Of a DNA stretch of 64,000 nucleotides, positions 57,768 through 64,000 are shown in pieces (the stretch's first letter is position 1; each line of letters opens with the position of its first letter). The stretch lies in contig CAZZMD010000012.1 of NCBI GenBank assembly GCA_964655355.1, positions 1-64,000 of the forward strand, written 5' to 3'. The notes under the pieces are model-generated. The model was given only the letters and a program-made list of their open reading frames with translations, made no database searches and was not told where the DNA came from. This stretch comes from CALGDE01 sp964655355 (GTDB lineage: Bacteria; Cyanobacteriota; Cyanobacteriia; CACIAM-69d). Position numbers and translations under genes: made by a program.

Positions 57768-58670
57768 ATGTTAAAGCTGATCGATCTCTGTAAAACCTTT
57801 GGTGATCGCCAGGTTTTGGACAACCTATCACTGACGCTGACGCCAGGGCAAGTTTATGGGCTGTTGGGGGCAAATGGGGCGGGTAAAACTACGACGATTA
57901 ATATTATCTGTAAACTGCTGACCCAGGATAAGGGGGAAGTCTGGCTTGGGGATGAAATCCTATCGGATAATAATAAGCGGTTTATTGGCATTGCACCCCA
58001 GGATAATTTGATTTATAAAAGCCTTTCCTGTGGTGAAAATTTACGGTTTTTTGGTGAGATCTATGGGCTGGATCGTAAAACCTGTCAGGACCGTATTAAA
58101 GATTGTTTGGAGGCGGTGAATTTGGGCGATCGCGCGGATAGTTCCGTAGATACTTTGAGCGGGGGGATGCAGCGACGGATTAATATTGCGATCGCCCTGA
58201 TGCATCAGCCTAAGGTGTTGATTTTGGATGAGCCGACGACGGGGCTTGATATTGAAACCCGCTACGATATTTGGTCACTCATTGAAACCCTACGACAACG
58301 GGGGATGACCATTTTATTGACCACGCATTTATTAGATGAAGCGGAACGACTCTGTCAAAAAATTGGAATTTTACAGGGCGGAAAACTATTGGCGGAGGGA
58401 CCGTTGGCGGAGCTGCGGCAGGTGATCCCCGCTCAGGAAATTATTACCCTCATCACGCCCGACGAGGACGCCGCGATCGCCATTGGCCAAGCCCAGGGAT
58501 TTACCCATCGGTACTATGGCGATCGGTTGTCCTTTTGGATACCTGACCTGTTGGATCTGCAAACGGTGATTAATTACTTTTCCACCATTGAGGTCAACTC
58601 CATTGCCCGTCAGCCCGTGGGACTGGAGCATATTTATCTGGAGCTGACCCGTCAGGAGGGTTCTCCGTGA
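57768..58670 (+). CDS. ABC transporter ATP-binding protein, no permease next to it
   Basis: A 300-residue ATPase of the drug/ABC-2 (DrrA/CcmA-like) group. Walker A is GLLGANGAGKTTTI (31-44), the Q-loop region reads IGIAPQDNLIY, the signature is LSGGMQRR (130-137), Walker B is LILDEPTTGLD (151-161) and the H-loop is LLTTHLLDEAERL. The C-terminal ~80 residues are the usual extension of this group. Such ATPases normally pair with an ABC-2 permease encoded directly downstream; here only ~200 bases without a long frame separate it from a glycosyltransferase gene, so the permease is elsewhere or lost. Substrate unknown. Confidence 0.9.
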   Translation: MLKLIDLCKTFGDRQVLDNLSLTLTPGQVYGLLGANGAGKTTTINIICKLLTQDKGEVWLGDEILSDNNKRFIGIAPQDNLIYKSLSCGENLRFFGEIYGLDRKTCQDRIKDCLEAVNLGDRADSSVDTLSGGMQRRINIAIALMHQPKVLILDEPTTGLDIETRYDIWSLIETLRQRGMTILLTTHLLDEAERLCQKIGILQGGKLLAEGPLAELRQVIPAQEIITLITPDEDAAIAIGQAQGFTHRYYGDRLSFWIPDLLDLQTVINYFSTIEVNSIARQPVGLEHIYLELTRQEGSP

Positions 58671-58873
58671 TATGTCGTCGCCATTGGAGGTGACGAAAAC
58701 GACCCTGGGATCCTGAGCTATCTTGGAACAGGGCGAAGAAAGGGGGATGAGGCATCACATTCCACGCGGACGACGGCCCCTGGGAAAAGGGATTCCTGTA
58801 CAAGAACCATGGGATCCGCTGATTCCTGACAAATCACATCGCGAATCAATCATATTAAAGTTCGGAAATAGCT

Positions 58874-59881
58874 ATGGATGGGATTTATATTCTCGGCAAT
58901 GATGCTGTCTTTGATCAGACTATGGCGCTGATTAACAGCATTCAAGCCCATAATGGCGATCGCTATCCCATTTGTGTGGTGCCCTATGACGACAGAATGG
59001 ACCGCATCCGAGAAGCAATTACTGAGTATTCTGGTGTCTCGGTTTTTGATAATGCGGCAATTCTGAAGCGTTGGACTGATTTTGTGTATCGCTTCTGGGA
59101 TCAGGTGCCCCAGCGCTATGACTTTTGGAGTAAGGGCGGCACGACCAGTGGGGTCCATCGCCTCGGAGCCCACAACCGGTTTGTTGCGTTTGATGCGGAA
59201 TCCCCATTTTCGCGATTTGTTTACTTAGATGCCGATACGTTGGCGCTATCGTCCCTTGAGCCTTTCTTTGAGGCTTTGGATTCTGTGGATTTCGTTACCT
59301 ATGATTTCCAATACAAGGATCCGACCCATGTGTTTAATATGGAATTGCAAAAAACGACGCAATTTCTAACGCAAACGAATAGCGCTGAAAAGCTTTTTTG
59401 TACGGGCATGTTTGCGTCTAAAAATGATGTGATCACGCCGGAAGGACTGGAGCAGGTGATTGAGTCTTTGCAGGGGGATAATAGTCAAGTTTTGTTTCCG
59501 CCGGCACCGGTTAATACGAGCCTGAACTATACGTTAATTACCCTGGGATTGTCCTACTCCAACTTTGCGATCGACTGGCCGAAGGAGCGGCGTACCGGCT
59601 GTTGCGTGACGTCTGATCATTTCCAGGAGCGCGATTGGAAATTGTATGACGGTGATGCGCCGCTGATTTATTTTCACTACATTGGCCTGTCGAGCAAGCT
59701 GTTTTCGCGCCTCTGTTCCGGGGAAAACATTGATTTCCCCTACCGCGAGATTTTCCTCCACTATCGCTATTTGAAGCATCCCGAGGAGCGGCCCGTGTTA
59801 AAGGGCAAGCTGATTAATGATGATGCGCCGAGTGTTTTGGGACGCCTGAAACGCAAAATCAAGGGCACCCTCAAGGTGTAG
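58874..59881 (+). CDS. Npun_R2821/R2822-type putative glycosyltransferase
   Basis: A 335-residue protein with a GT-A-like N-terminal fold: MDGIYILGNDAVFDQTMALI, then SRFVYLDADTLALSSLEPF with the DAD metal motif (Asp119, Asp121). The middle (LFCTGMFASKNDVITPEG) and the C-terminal LIYFHYIGLSSKLFSRLC are typical of a family found mostly in cyanobacteria. No signal peptide. It likely transfers a sugar in cell-wall or exopolysaccharide synthesis; donor and acceptor are unknown. Confidence 0.8.
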   Translation: MDGIYILGNDAVFDQTMALINSIQAHNGDRYPICVVPYDDRMDRIREAITEYSGVSVFDNAAILKRWTDFVYRFWDQVPQRYDFWSKGGTTSGVHRLGAHNRFVAFDAESPFSRFVYLDADTLALSSLEPFFEALDSVDFVTYDFQYKDPTHVFNMELQKTTQFLTQTNSAEKLFCTGMFASKNDVITPEGLEQVIESLQGDNSQVLFPPAPVNTSLNYTLITLGLSYSNFAIDWPKERRTGCCVTSDHFQERDWKLYDGDAPLIYFHYIGLSSKLFSRLCSGENIDFPYREIFLHYRYLKHPEERPVLKGKLINDDAPSVLGRLKRKIKGTLKV

Positions 59882-59927
59882 TAACGCCCGTAACGCCACC
59901 AACCTAGGACGACTGAGTTATCAAGAG

Positions 59928-60875
59928 CTACTTGATGGCAACGGGATCCTGGAAGAGGGGCGTGCTGAGATATCGTTCGCCGAAGCTGGGTTGAATCACC
60001 ACAATTAACTTGTCTGCATTCTCGGGGCGTTGGGCGACCTTGAGGGCGGCGCAGACGGCGGCCCCAGTGGAAATCCCCGATAGGATCCCTTCCTCTCGGG
60101 CTAAGCGGCGTCCGTAGGTGATGGCTTCCTCATCCGTGATGGTCACCACTTCGTCGATGATGCCCACGTTGAGGACGGCCGGGATAAAGCCCGCACCGAT
60201 GCCTTGGATTTTGTGGGGACCGGGGCTGCCGCCAGATAAAACCGGGCTATTGGTGGGTTCGACGGCGATCGCCCGTAGGGTTTCTTTGCGACTTTTCAGG
60301 ACCTCTGCCGTCCCTGTAATGGTGCCGCCGGTGCCGACCCCTGCCACCAGAATATCCACCTGGCCCTCCGTATCGTCCCAAATTTCCTGGGCCGTGCTTT
60401 GGCGATGGATATCGGGGTTCGCCCCATTTTTAAACTGCTGCAACATAAACGCATCGGGCAGCTCATTGACGATCGCCTGGGCGCGACTGATGCAGCCCCC
60501 CATCCCCTCAATGCCGGGGGTTAGCTCCAGCTTGGCTCCGTAGGCCTGCAACATGGCCCGCCGCTCCGAACTCATGGTTTCCGGCATGGTCAAAATCAGG
60601 TCATAGCCCTTCGCCGCCGCCACCATAGCTAAGGCGATCCCCGTATTCCCCGAGGTGGGCTCAACGAGCACGGTTTTGCCCGGCGTAATTAATCCCTCCG
60701 CTTCGGCCATTTGGATCATGTTGCAGCCGATGCGATCCTTGACGGAGGCGGACGGGTTCATGCTTTCCATTTTCAGGACAATATCCGCCACACATCCCTC
60801 AGCCTTGGGCATCCGATTCAGCCGGAGCAGAGGCGTTTTGCCAATGAGGTCGGTGATATTGTTCGCGATTTTCAT
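59928..60875 (-). CDS. cysK: Cysteine synthase A
   Basis: A 315-residue PLP enzyme from ATG 60875; the frame is open upstream but that part has no family similarity. It starts MKIANNITDLIGKTPLLRLN. The PLP lysine is in NPSASVKDRIGCNMI, the substrate loop is VEPTSGNTGIALAMVAAAKG and the phosphate loop is GVGTGGTITGTAEVL. It makes cysteine from O-acetylserine and sulfide. IQGIGAGFIPAVLN and the C-terminal SFGERYLSTPLF are intact, so activity is expected. The dgkA gene lies 84 bases upstream on the same strand. Confidence 0.97.
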   Translation of the reverse strand: MKIANNITDLIGKTPLLRLNRMPKAEGCVADIVLKMESMNPSASVKDRIGCNMIQMAEAEGLITPGKTVLVEPTSGNTGIALAMVAAAKGYDLILTMPETMSSERRAMLQAYGAKLELTPGIEGMGGCISRAQAIVNELPDAFMLQQFKNGANPDIHRQSTAQEIWDDTEGQVDILVAGVGTGGTITGTAEVLKSRKETLRAIAVEPTNSPVLSGGSPGPHKIQGIGAGFIPAVLNVGIIDEVVTITDEEAITYGRRLAREEGILSGISTGAAVCAALKVAQRPENADKLIVVIQPSFGERYLSTPLFQDPVAIK

Positions 60876-60958
60876 AGGATTGTTTGAAAGAGGAGTCCGT
60901 CGGCAGCCCAATCCCATTTTATGTCTCAAGGACGGGCTAAGGGCTCCCGTTCGGGACC

Positions 60959-61474
60959 CTACAGTCCGCCCGTGATCTTTAACCATGCCTGGGGCAGGAT
61001 AAGGATGGTGCCGATGAGAACGCTGGCGATCGCCGCCACGAGTACTGCCCCCGCCGCGCAATCCTTAGCGACTTTGGCGAGGTCGTGATATTGATTGCCC
61101 ACGGTTAAATCCACCACCGCTTCCAGGGCGGTATTGACCAGCTCCAGGGCCAGGATCAGGGTCACCAGCAAAATAATGAGGCAAATTTCCAGGGCCGACG
61201 CTTGCACCCAGGCGAGGACTGCGCCGATAAAGATTCCTGCCCCCACGTGAACTCGAAAATTGCGCTGGGTGCGGAAGGCGTACTGAATTCCGGCGCTGGC
61301 GTAATGGAAACTGCTGAGGAGATCTGGGGCGACCTTCCAGGCCTCGGGGCGCGATCGCAATCCTGCGACGGGGGGTTTGGGCGCTCTTTTGAATAGTGGG
61401 GAGGCGGTGGCCTTTTGGGAATTGTTCATGCCAGTTGCGTTGCCAAAAACACCATAAACAGGATTACTTGCCAT
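60959..61474 (-). CDS. dgkA: Diacylglycerol kinase family protein (DgkA/undecaprenol kinase type)
   Basis: A 171-residue membrane protein with a ~60-residue polar N-terminus and three helices (~74-92, 94-113, 140-160). The family signature ALELVNTALEAVVDL followed by LAKVAKDCAAGAVLVAA contains the conserved Glu and Asp/Lys residues of the active site. In Gram-positive relatives and cyanobacteria this form phosphorylates undecaprenol or diacylglycerol at the plasma membrane. ATG 61429 is an alternative start. It lies between ybeY and cysK on the same strand, an arrangement with ybeY that is common in many bacteria. Confidence 0.92.
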   Translation of the reverse strand: MASNPVYGVFGNATGMNNSQKATASPLFKRAPKPPVAGLRSRPEAWKVAPDLLSSFHYASAGIQYAFRTQRNFRVHVGAGIFIGAVLAWVQASALEICLIILLVTLILALELVNTALEAVVDLTVGNQYHDLAKVAKDCAAGAVLVAAIASVLIGTILILPQAWLKITGGL

Positions 61475-61600
61475 AGCGGTCGGACAGAAGAGTAGGGGCT
61501 CTAGAGTGATCCCCGCCTGTATTCCTCTATCTCTATCAACAGATAGCGCCCTATAAAATGACGCTCTGTAAACAGATGAAGGGGACGTACAGGTCGAATT

Positions 61601-62299
61601 TTATACGTAGCCCAGGTCCGTGGCCTGGATTGCACCCCAATTTACTCTTCCTAGGTTGGCTGCGGTCAACAGGGTTTGTTGGCGGCGCAGCATGATCTGT
61701 AGATGCTTTGGGTCAGGATGGTCCCACCCCACTAGGTGTAACATTCCATGGGTTGCTAGCCATGCTAGCTCCAGGGAGAGGGAGTGACCTAGGGTTTGGG
61801 CTTGGGTTTGGGCGGTGTCTAGGGAAATGATGATGTCCCCCAGTTCGATGGGCTCATCAATGGGTTCATCAACGGGTTCCTCAATGGGGTCATCAACGGG
61901 TTCCTCAAGCTTCGGCGACGAATCCGGAGAGAGGGCTCCCCCTTGGAGTTGTGCCATTAGGATAGCCGGTGGTAGCCCTTCTAGGGCGGCGAAGGCTAAA
62001 ACGTCCGTCGGGCGATCGCTGTTGCGATAGTCCCGATTTAACGCCTGGATGCCGTCGTCGGTGGTGAGTTGTAGGGTGAGGGCGATCGCCCAGGTGTGTT
62101 TGGACCGCGTGGCTAGGACGGGGGCTAGGTAGGGCAGATCGTCGGGGGTTAGGCTATGCCACCACTGATCAAACCATTCCTGCCATTGGGTTTCTGTGGG
62201 CAATGAACGATCTGGCCCGTCGCCGTTGGGGGGCTCAGGTCGGCCGCTCTGGGGGGCATTCTGGGGATCATGCTGGAGGGTCAGCGCCACAGGAATCAT
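61601..62299 (-). CDS. ybeY: Endoribonuclease YbeY with an acidic repeat insert
   Basis: A 232-residue rRNA-maturation nuclease. The zinc site is HGMLHLVGWDH (His184, His188, His194); NSDRPTDVLAFAA and ELGDIIISLDTA are the other conserved parts. It acts in 16S rRNA 3-prime processing and ribosome quality control. Compared with typical members (~155-185 residues) it has a longer N-terminus and an insert at ~131-152 of EEPVDDP/EEPVDEP/IDEP repeats, encoded by short direct repeats of the DNA at about 61845-61910. Followed by dgkA. Confidence 0.94.
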   Translation of the reverse strand: MIPVALTLQHDPQNAPQSGRPEPPNGDGPDRSLPTETQWQEWFDQWWHSLTPDDLPYLAPVLATRSKHTWAIALTLQLTTDDGIQALNRDYRNSDRPTDVLAFAALEGLPPAILMAQLQGGALSPDSSPKLEEPVDDPIEEPVDEPIDEPIELGDIIISLDTAQTQAQTLGHSLSLELAWLATHGMLHLVGWDHPDPKHLQIMLRRQQTLLTAANLGRVNWGAIQATDLGYV

Positions 62300-62337
62300 G
62301 GCAGGGGCAGGGTAGAGGACGGTGGGGATGGGCGGTG

Positions 62338-62529
62338 CTACCGGGTTAGGTAGGCGAGGGCGACGAAGATCCCCAACAGGGCGCTGACGGTGAGACCGAA
62401 GTGTTGCAGGGATTTGCCGCCTTTTTTTACCATGTTGCGCATGGCGAGTTTGACATAACTGGGGGGCGCTTCGGCGGGGGTGGTGTCCTCGGTTGCCGCT
62501 GGTTTGGGTTGGGTGTCGGGGGAGGCCAT
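62338..62529 (-). CDS. DUF3285 small membrane protein
   Basis: A 63-residue protein with a Pro/Ala/Thr-rich start, the conserved PPSYVKLAMRNMVKKGGKSL segment and one C-terminal helix (FGLTVSALLGIFVALAYLTR). This matches the cyanobacterial DUF3285 family of small proteins. It lies 38 bases upstream of ybeY on the same strand. Function unknown. Confidence 0.8.
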   Translation of the reverse strand: MASPDTQPKPAATEDTTPAEAPPSYVKLAMRNMVKKGGKSLQHFGLTVSALLGIFVALAYLTR

Positions 62530-62589
62530 GTCAGGTGGGAGAGAAAGATTGCATTGAAGTTTGAACTAATGTTACAGGATGTGCCCGCG

Positions 62590-62618
62590 AAAAAAATTCC
62601 CCCGGCGATCGCCAGGGG
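62590..62618 (-). terminator. Terminator of serA
   Basis: On the minus strand CCCCTGGCGATCGCCGGGGG folds around the HIP1-containing palindrome and is followed by AATTTTTTT. It lies 52 bases after the serA stop. A HIP1 site forms the core of the stem. Confidence 0.8.
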
Positions 62619-62670
62619 AGGGATTGAGTAGGGAGTAGGGGGTTGGTGCCCCGCTTCGGGGAATGGGACG

Positions 62671-64000
62671 TTACAGGCGAACCGTGTAGGCGTCGCGGAT
62701 TCCGGGCACTTTCATGATTTCTTCCTGTAAGCCTTCGGGGAGGGGATCGTCGATGCTGAGGACCATCACCGCGTCGCCCCGGACAATCTTGCGACCCACC
62801 TGCATACTCGCAATATTGACGTTGAAGCTGCCCAGCAGGGAGCCGATTTTGCCGATAATCCCCGGCATATCCCGGTGTAGGGTCAGCAGCATATAGCGGG
62901 TGGGGGTCACGTTGATGGGGAATTCATCGATGCTGATGATGTGGATATTGCCATCGCTGAGGACGGCTCCAGTGGCGGAGTGATCCCCTTCTGCGCCGTG
63001 GGCGGACAGGAACAGCGACCCGGTGTAATCCCGTTCGGCGGCGTCACGGGTTTCGATGACGCGGATGCCTCGCTCTTTGGCTTCGATGGACGCATTAACG
63101 TAGTTCACCCGTTCCCGCAACGCCTGGGATAGCAAACCTTTTAGGGAGGCGATCGTGATGGGCTTGCTGTCCTTTTCGGCTAGTTCGCCCTGGAGGCGGA
63201 TGGTTAGGGAATCGATGCGGCCGCCGGCTAGCTGGCTGACCAAGTTGCCTAGGGTTTCCGCCAGGGTCATATAGGGGCGGAGCTGTTCCATAACGTCGGG
63301 GTAGAGGCCGGGGATGTTCACCGCTGATCGCGCTGCTAGTCCGAGCAACACATCGCGAATTTGCTCCGCCACATCGATCGCCACATTGGTTTGCGCTTCG
63401 GCGGTGGAGGCTCCTAGGTGCGGCGTCAGAACAATTTCCCGATCCAGGGTCCGCAAGGGGGAGTCCGCCGCTAGGGGTTCGCCGTCAAATACATCGAGGG
63501 CCGCCCCAGCAATTTTCTTGGCTTTGAGCGCTTCGTAGAGGGCCTGTTCGTCGATGATGCCGCCGCGGGCACAGTTGATCAGGCGGGCGGTGGGTTTCAT
63601 CCGCTCCAGGGCTTCCGCGTCGATCAGATTGGTGGTTTCTGGGGTTTTGGGCATGTGCAGCGTAATAAAATCCGCCTCCGCCAGCAGCCGGTTTAGGTCC
63701 ACCAGCTTGCAGCCCATTTGCTCGGCCCGTTCAGCCGAAATAAAAGGGTCGTAGGCAAGCAGCTTCATGCCCATGGATTTGGCGCTGTTGGCTACATGGG
63801 AGCCAATTTTGCCGAGCCCCACGATGCCTAAGGTTTTTTTGTAAACTTCAACCCCGGTGAATTTTTTGCGATCCCAGCCCCCCTCTTTCATCGTGGCGTT
63901 GGCCTGACCAATGTGGCGGGAGATGGCAAACATCATGGCGATCGCATGTTCTGCGGCGGCGATCGTATTGCCTTCGGGGGAGTTCACCACCACAATGCCC
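62671..64000 (-). CDS. serA: D-3-phosphoglycerate dehydrogenase, cut by window edge
   Basis: The frame runs from the stop at 62671 to the end of the window, 443 codons, so the N-terminal ~80-90 residues are missing. Seen: NAD-binding loop LGIVGLGKIGSHVANSAKSM, catalytic RLINCARGGIIDEQALYEAL, LDVFDGEPL, the His in LTPHLGASTAEAQ, then the ~140-residue ASB domain and a C-terminal ACT domain (LLTLHRDMPGIIGKIGSLLG). It oxidises 3-phosphoglycerate in the first step of serine synthesis; the ASB-ACT layout is the long bacterial form, usually serine-controlled. Confidence 0.97.
   Translation of the reverse strand, partial: GIVVVNSPEGNTIAAAEHAIAMMFAISRHIGQANATMKEGGWDRKKFTGVEVYKKTLGIVGLGKIGSHVANSAKSMGMKLLAYDPFISAERAEQMGCKLVDLNRLLAEADFITLHMPKTPETTNLIDAEALERMKPTARLINCARGGIIDEQALYEALKAKKIAGAALDVFDGEPLAADSPLRTLDREIVLTPHLGASTAEAQTNVAIDVAEQIRDVLLGLAARSAVNIPGLYPDVMEQLRPYMTLAETLGNLVSQLAGGRIDSLTIRLQGELAEKDSKPITIASLKGLLSQALRERVNYVNASIEAKERGIRVIETRDAAERDYTGSLFLSAHGAEGDHSATGAVLSDGNIHIISIDEFPINVTPTRYMLLTLHRDMPGIIGKIGSLLGSFNVNIASMQVGRKIVRGDAVMVLSIDDPLPEGLQEEIMKVPGIRDAYTVRL

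Noticed and set aside
60876..61061. N-terminal extension of cysK by 62 residues
   Set aside because: The family start is MKIANNITDLIGKTPL at 60875; the extension is Arg/His-rich, unlike any cysteine synthase, and overlaps the end of dgkA.

Overview
The window is chromosomal DNA from a cyanobacterium. GCGATCGC (the HIP1 octamer) and its GCGATCGCC/GGCGATCGC extensions recur in almost every gene. Typical cyanobacterial genes are present: isiA-isiB, chlI, a tandem-BMC ccmO-type shell gene, ndhH, a cyanobacteriochrome-type kinase, a group of cyanobacteria-style small membrane proteins and an orthocaspase homologue. By eye the DNA is moderately GC-rich, with a few visibly AT-richer patches (about 8.1-9.0 kb, 31.2-32.5 kb, 53.5-54.1 kb). 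I cannot name the species. No rRNA, tRNA, CRISPR array or complete insertion sequence was recognised.

Layout. 0-6.3 kb: the N-terminal part of a sodium:solute symporter with its DUF4212 small subunit, then glyQ, a 45-residue membrane protein, gloA, a DUF2993 protein, chlI and ccmO. 6.3-9.2 kb: an RTX-repeat protein, an AT-rich exostosin-like glycosyltransferase gene and a long hairpin. 9.2-13.4 kb: a sensor kinase, then isiA-isiB closed by a clear terminator and followed by a CRP/FNR-type regulator. 13.4-24.5 kb: TPR protein, an Arg-tailed membrane protein, dapB, a 1274-residue CBS/GAF/PAS kinase whose first GAF looks like a bilin-binding dual-cysteine domain, a membrane protein, alpha-carbonic anhydrase and rsmH. 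24.6-37.9 kb: ndhH, a divergent HxlR regulator/GST pair, a DICT-GAF kinase, cobD, an AT-rich pair of unknown genes, a second sodium symporter, folE, a DUF1565 protein and deoC. 37.9-48 kb: amiC, an orthocaspase homologue that has lost its catalytic pair, a methyltransferase, and a signalling block (RsbW-like ATPase, REC-GAF-PP2C phosphatase, anti-sigma factor, ECF sigma factor). 48-56 kb: gcvP and an envelope/surface block with two PEP-CTERM proteins and a degenerate DUF4347 protein. 56-64 kb: MEKHLA protein, GH13 alpha-glycosidase, an ABC ATPase without its permease, an Npun_R2821-type glycosyltransferase, cysK, dgkA, ybeY, a DUF3285 protein and serA running off the end.

How parts may work together. 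isiA (CP43-like antenna), isiB (flavodoxin) and the adjacent CRP-type regulator form an iron-stress unit. The RsbW-like ATPase with the PP2C phosphatase, and the anti-sigma/ECF sigma pair, are two neighbouring regulatory circuits; an ECF-type promoter (GGAAC-N17-CGTC) lies directly upstream of the sigma gene and suggests autoregulation. The RTX protein at 6.3-7.8 kb and the PEP-CTERM protein at 54.1-55.5 kb share an approximately 150-200 residue domain that I do not recognise, joined in one case to calcium-binding RTX repeats and in the other to a repeat stalk and a sorting signal. This is the most interesting undescribed feature I can support. Functions come from reading motifs only; no database search was possible.
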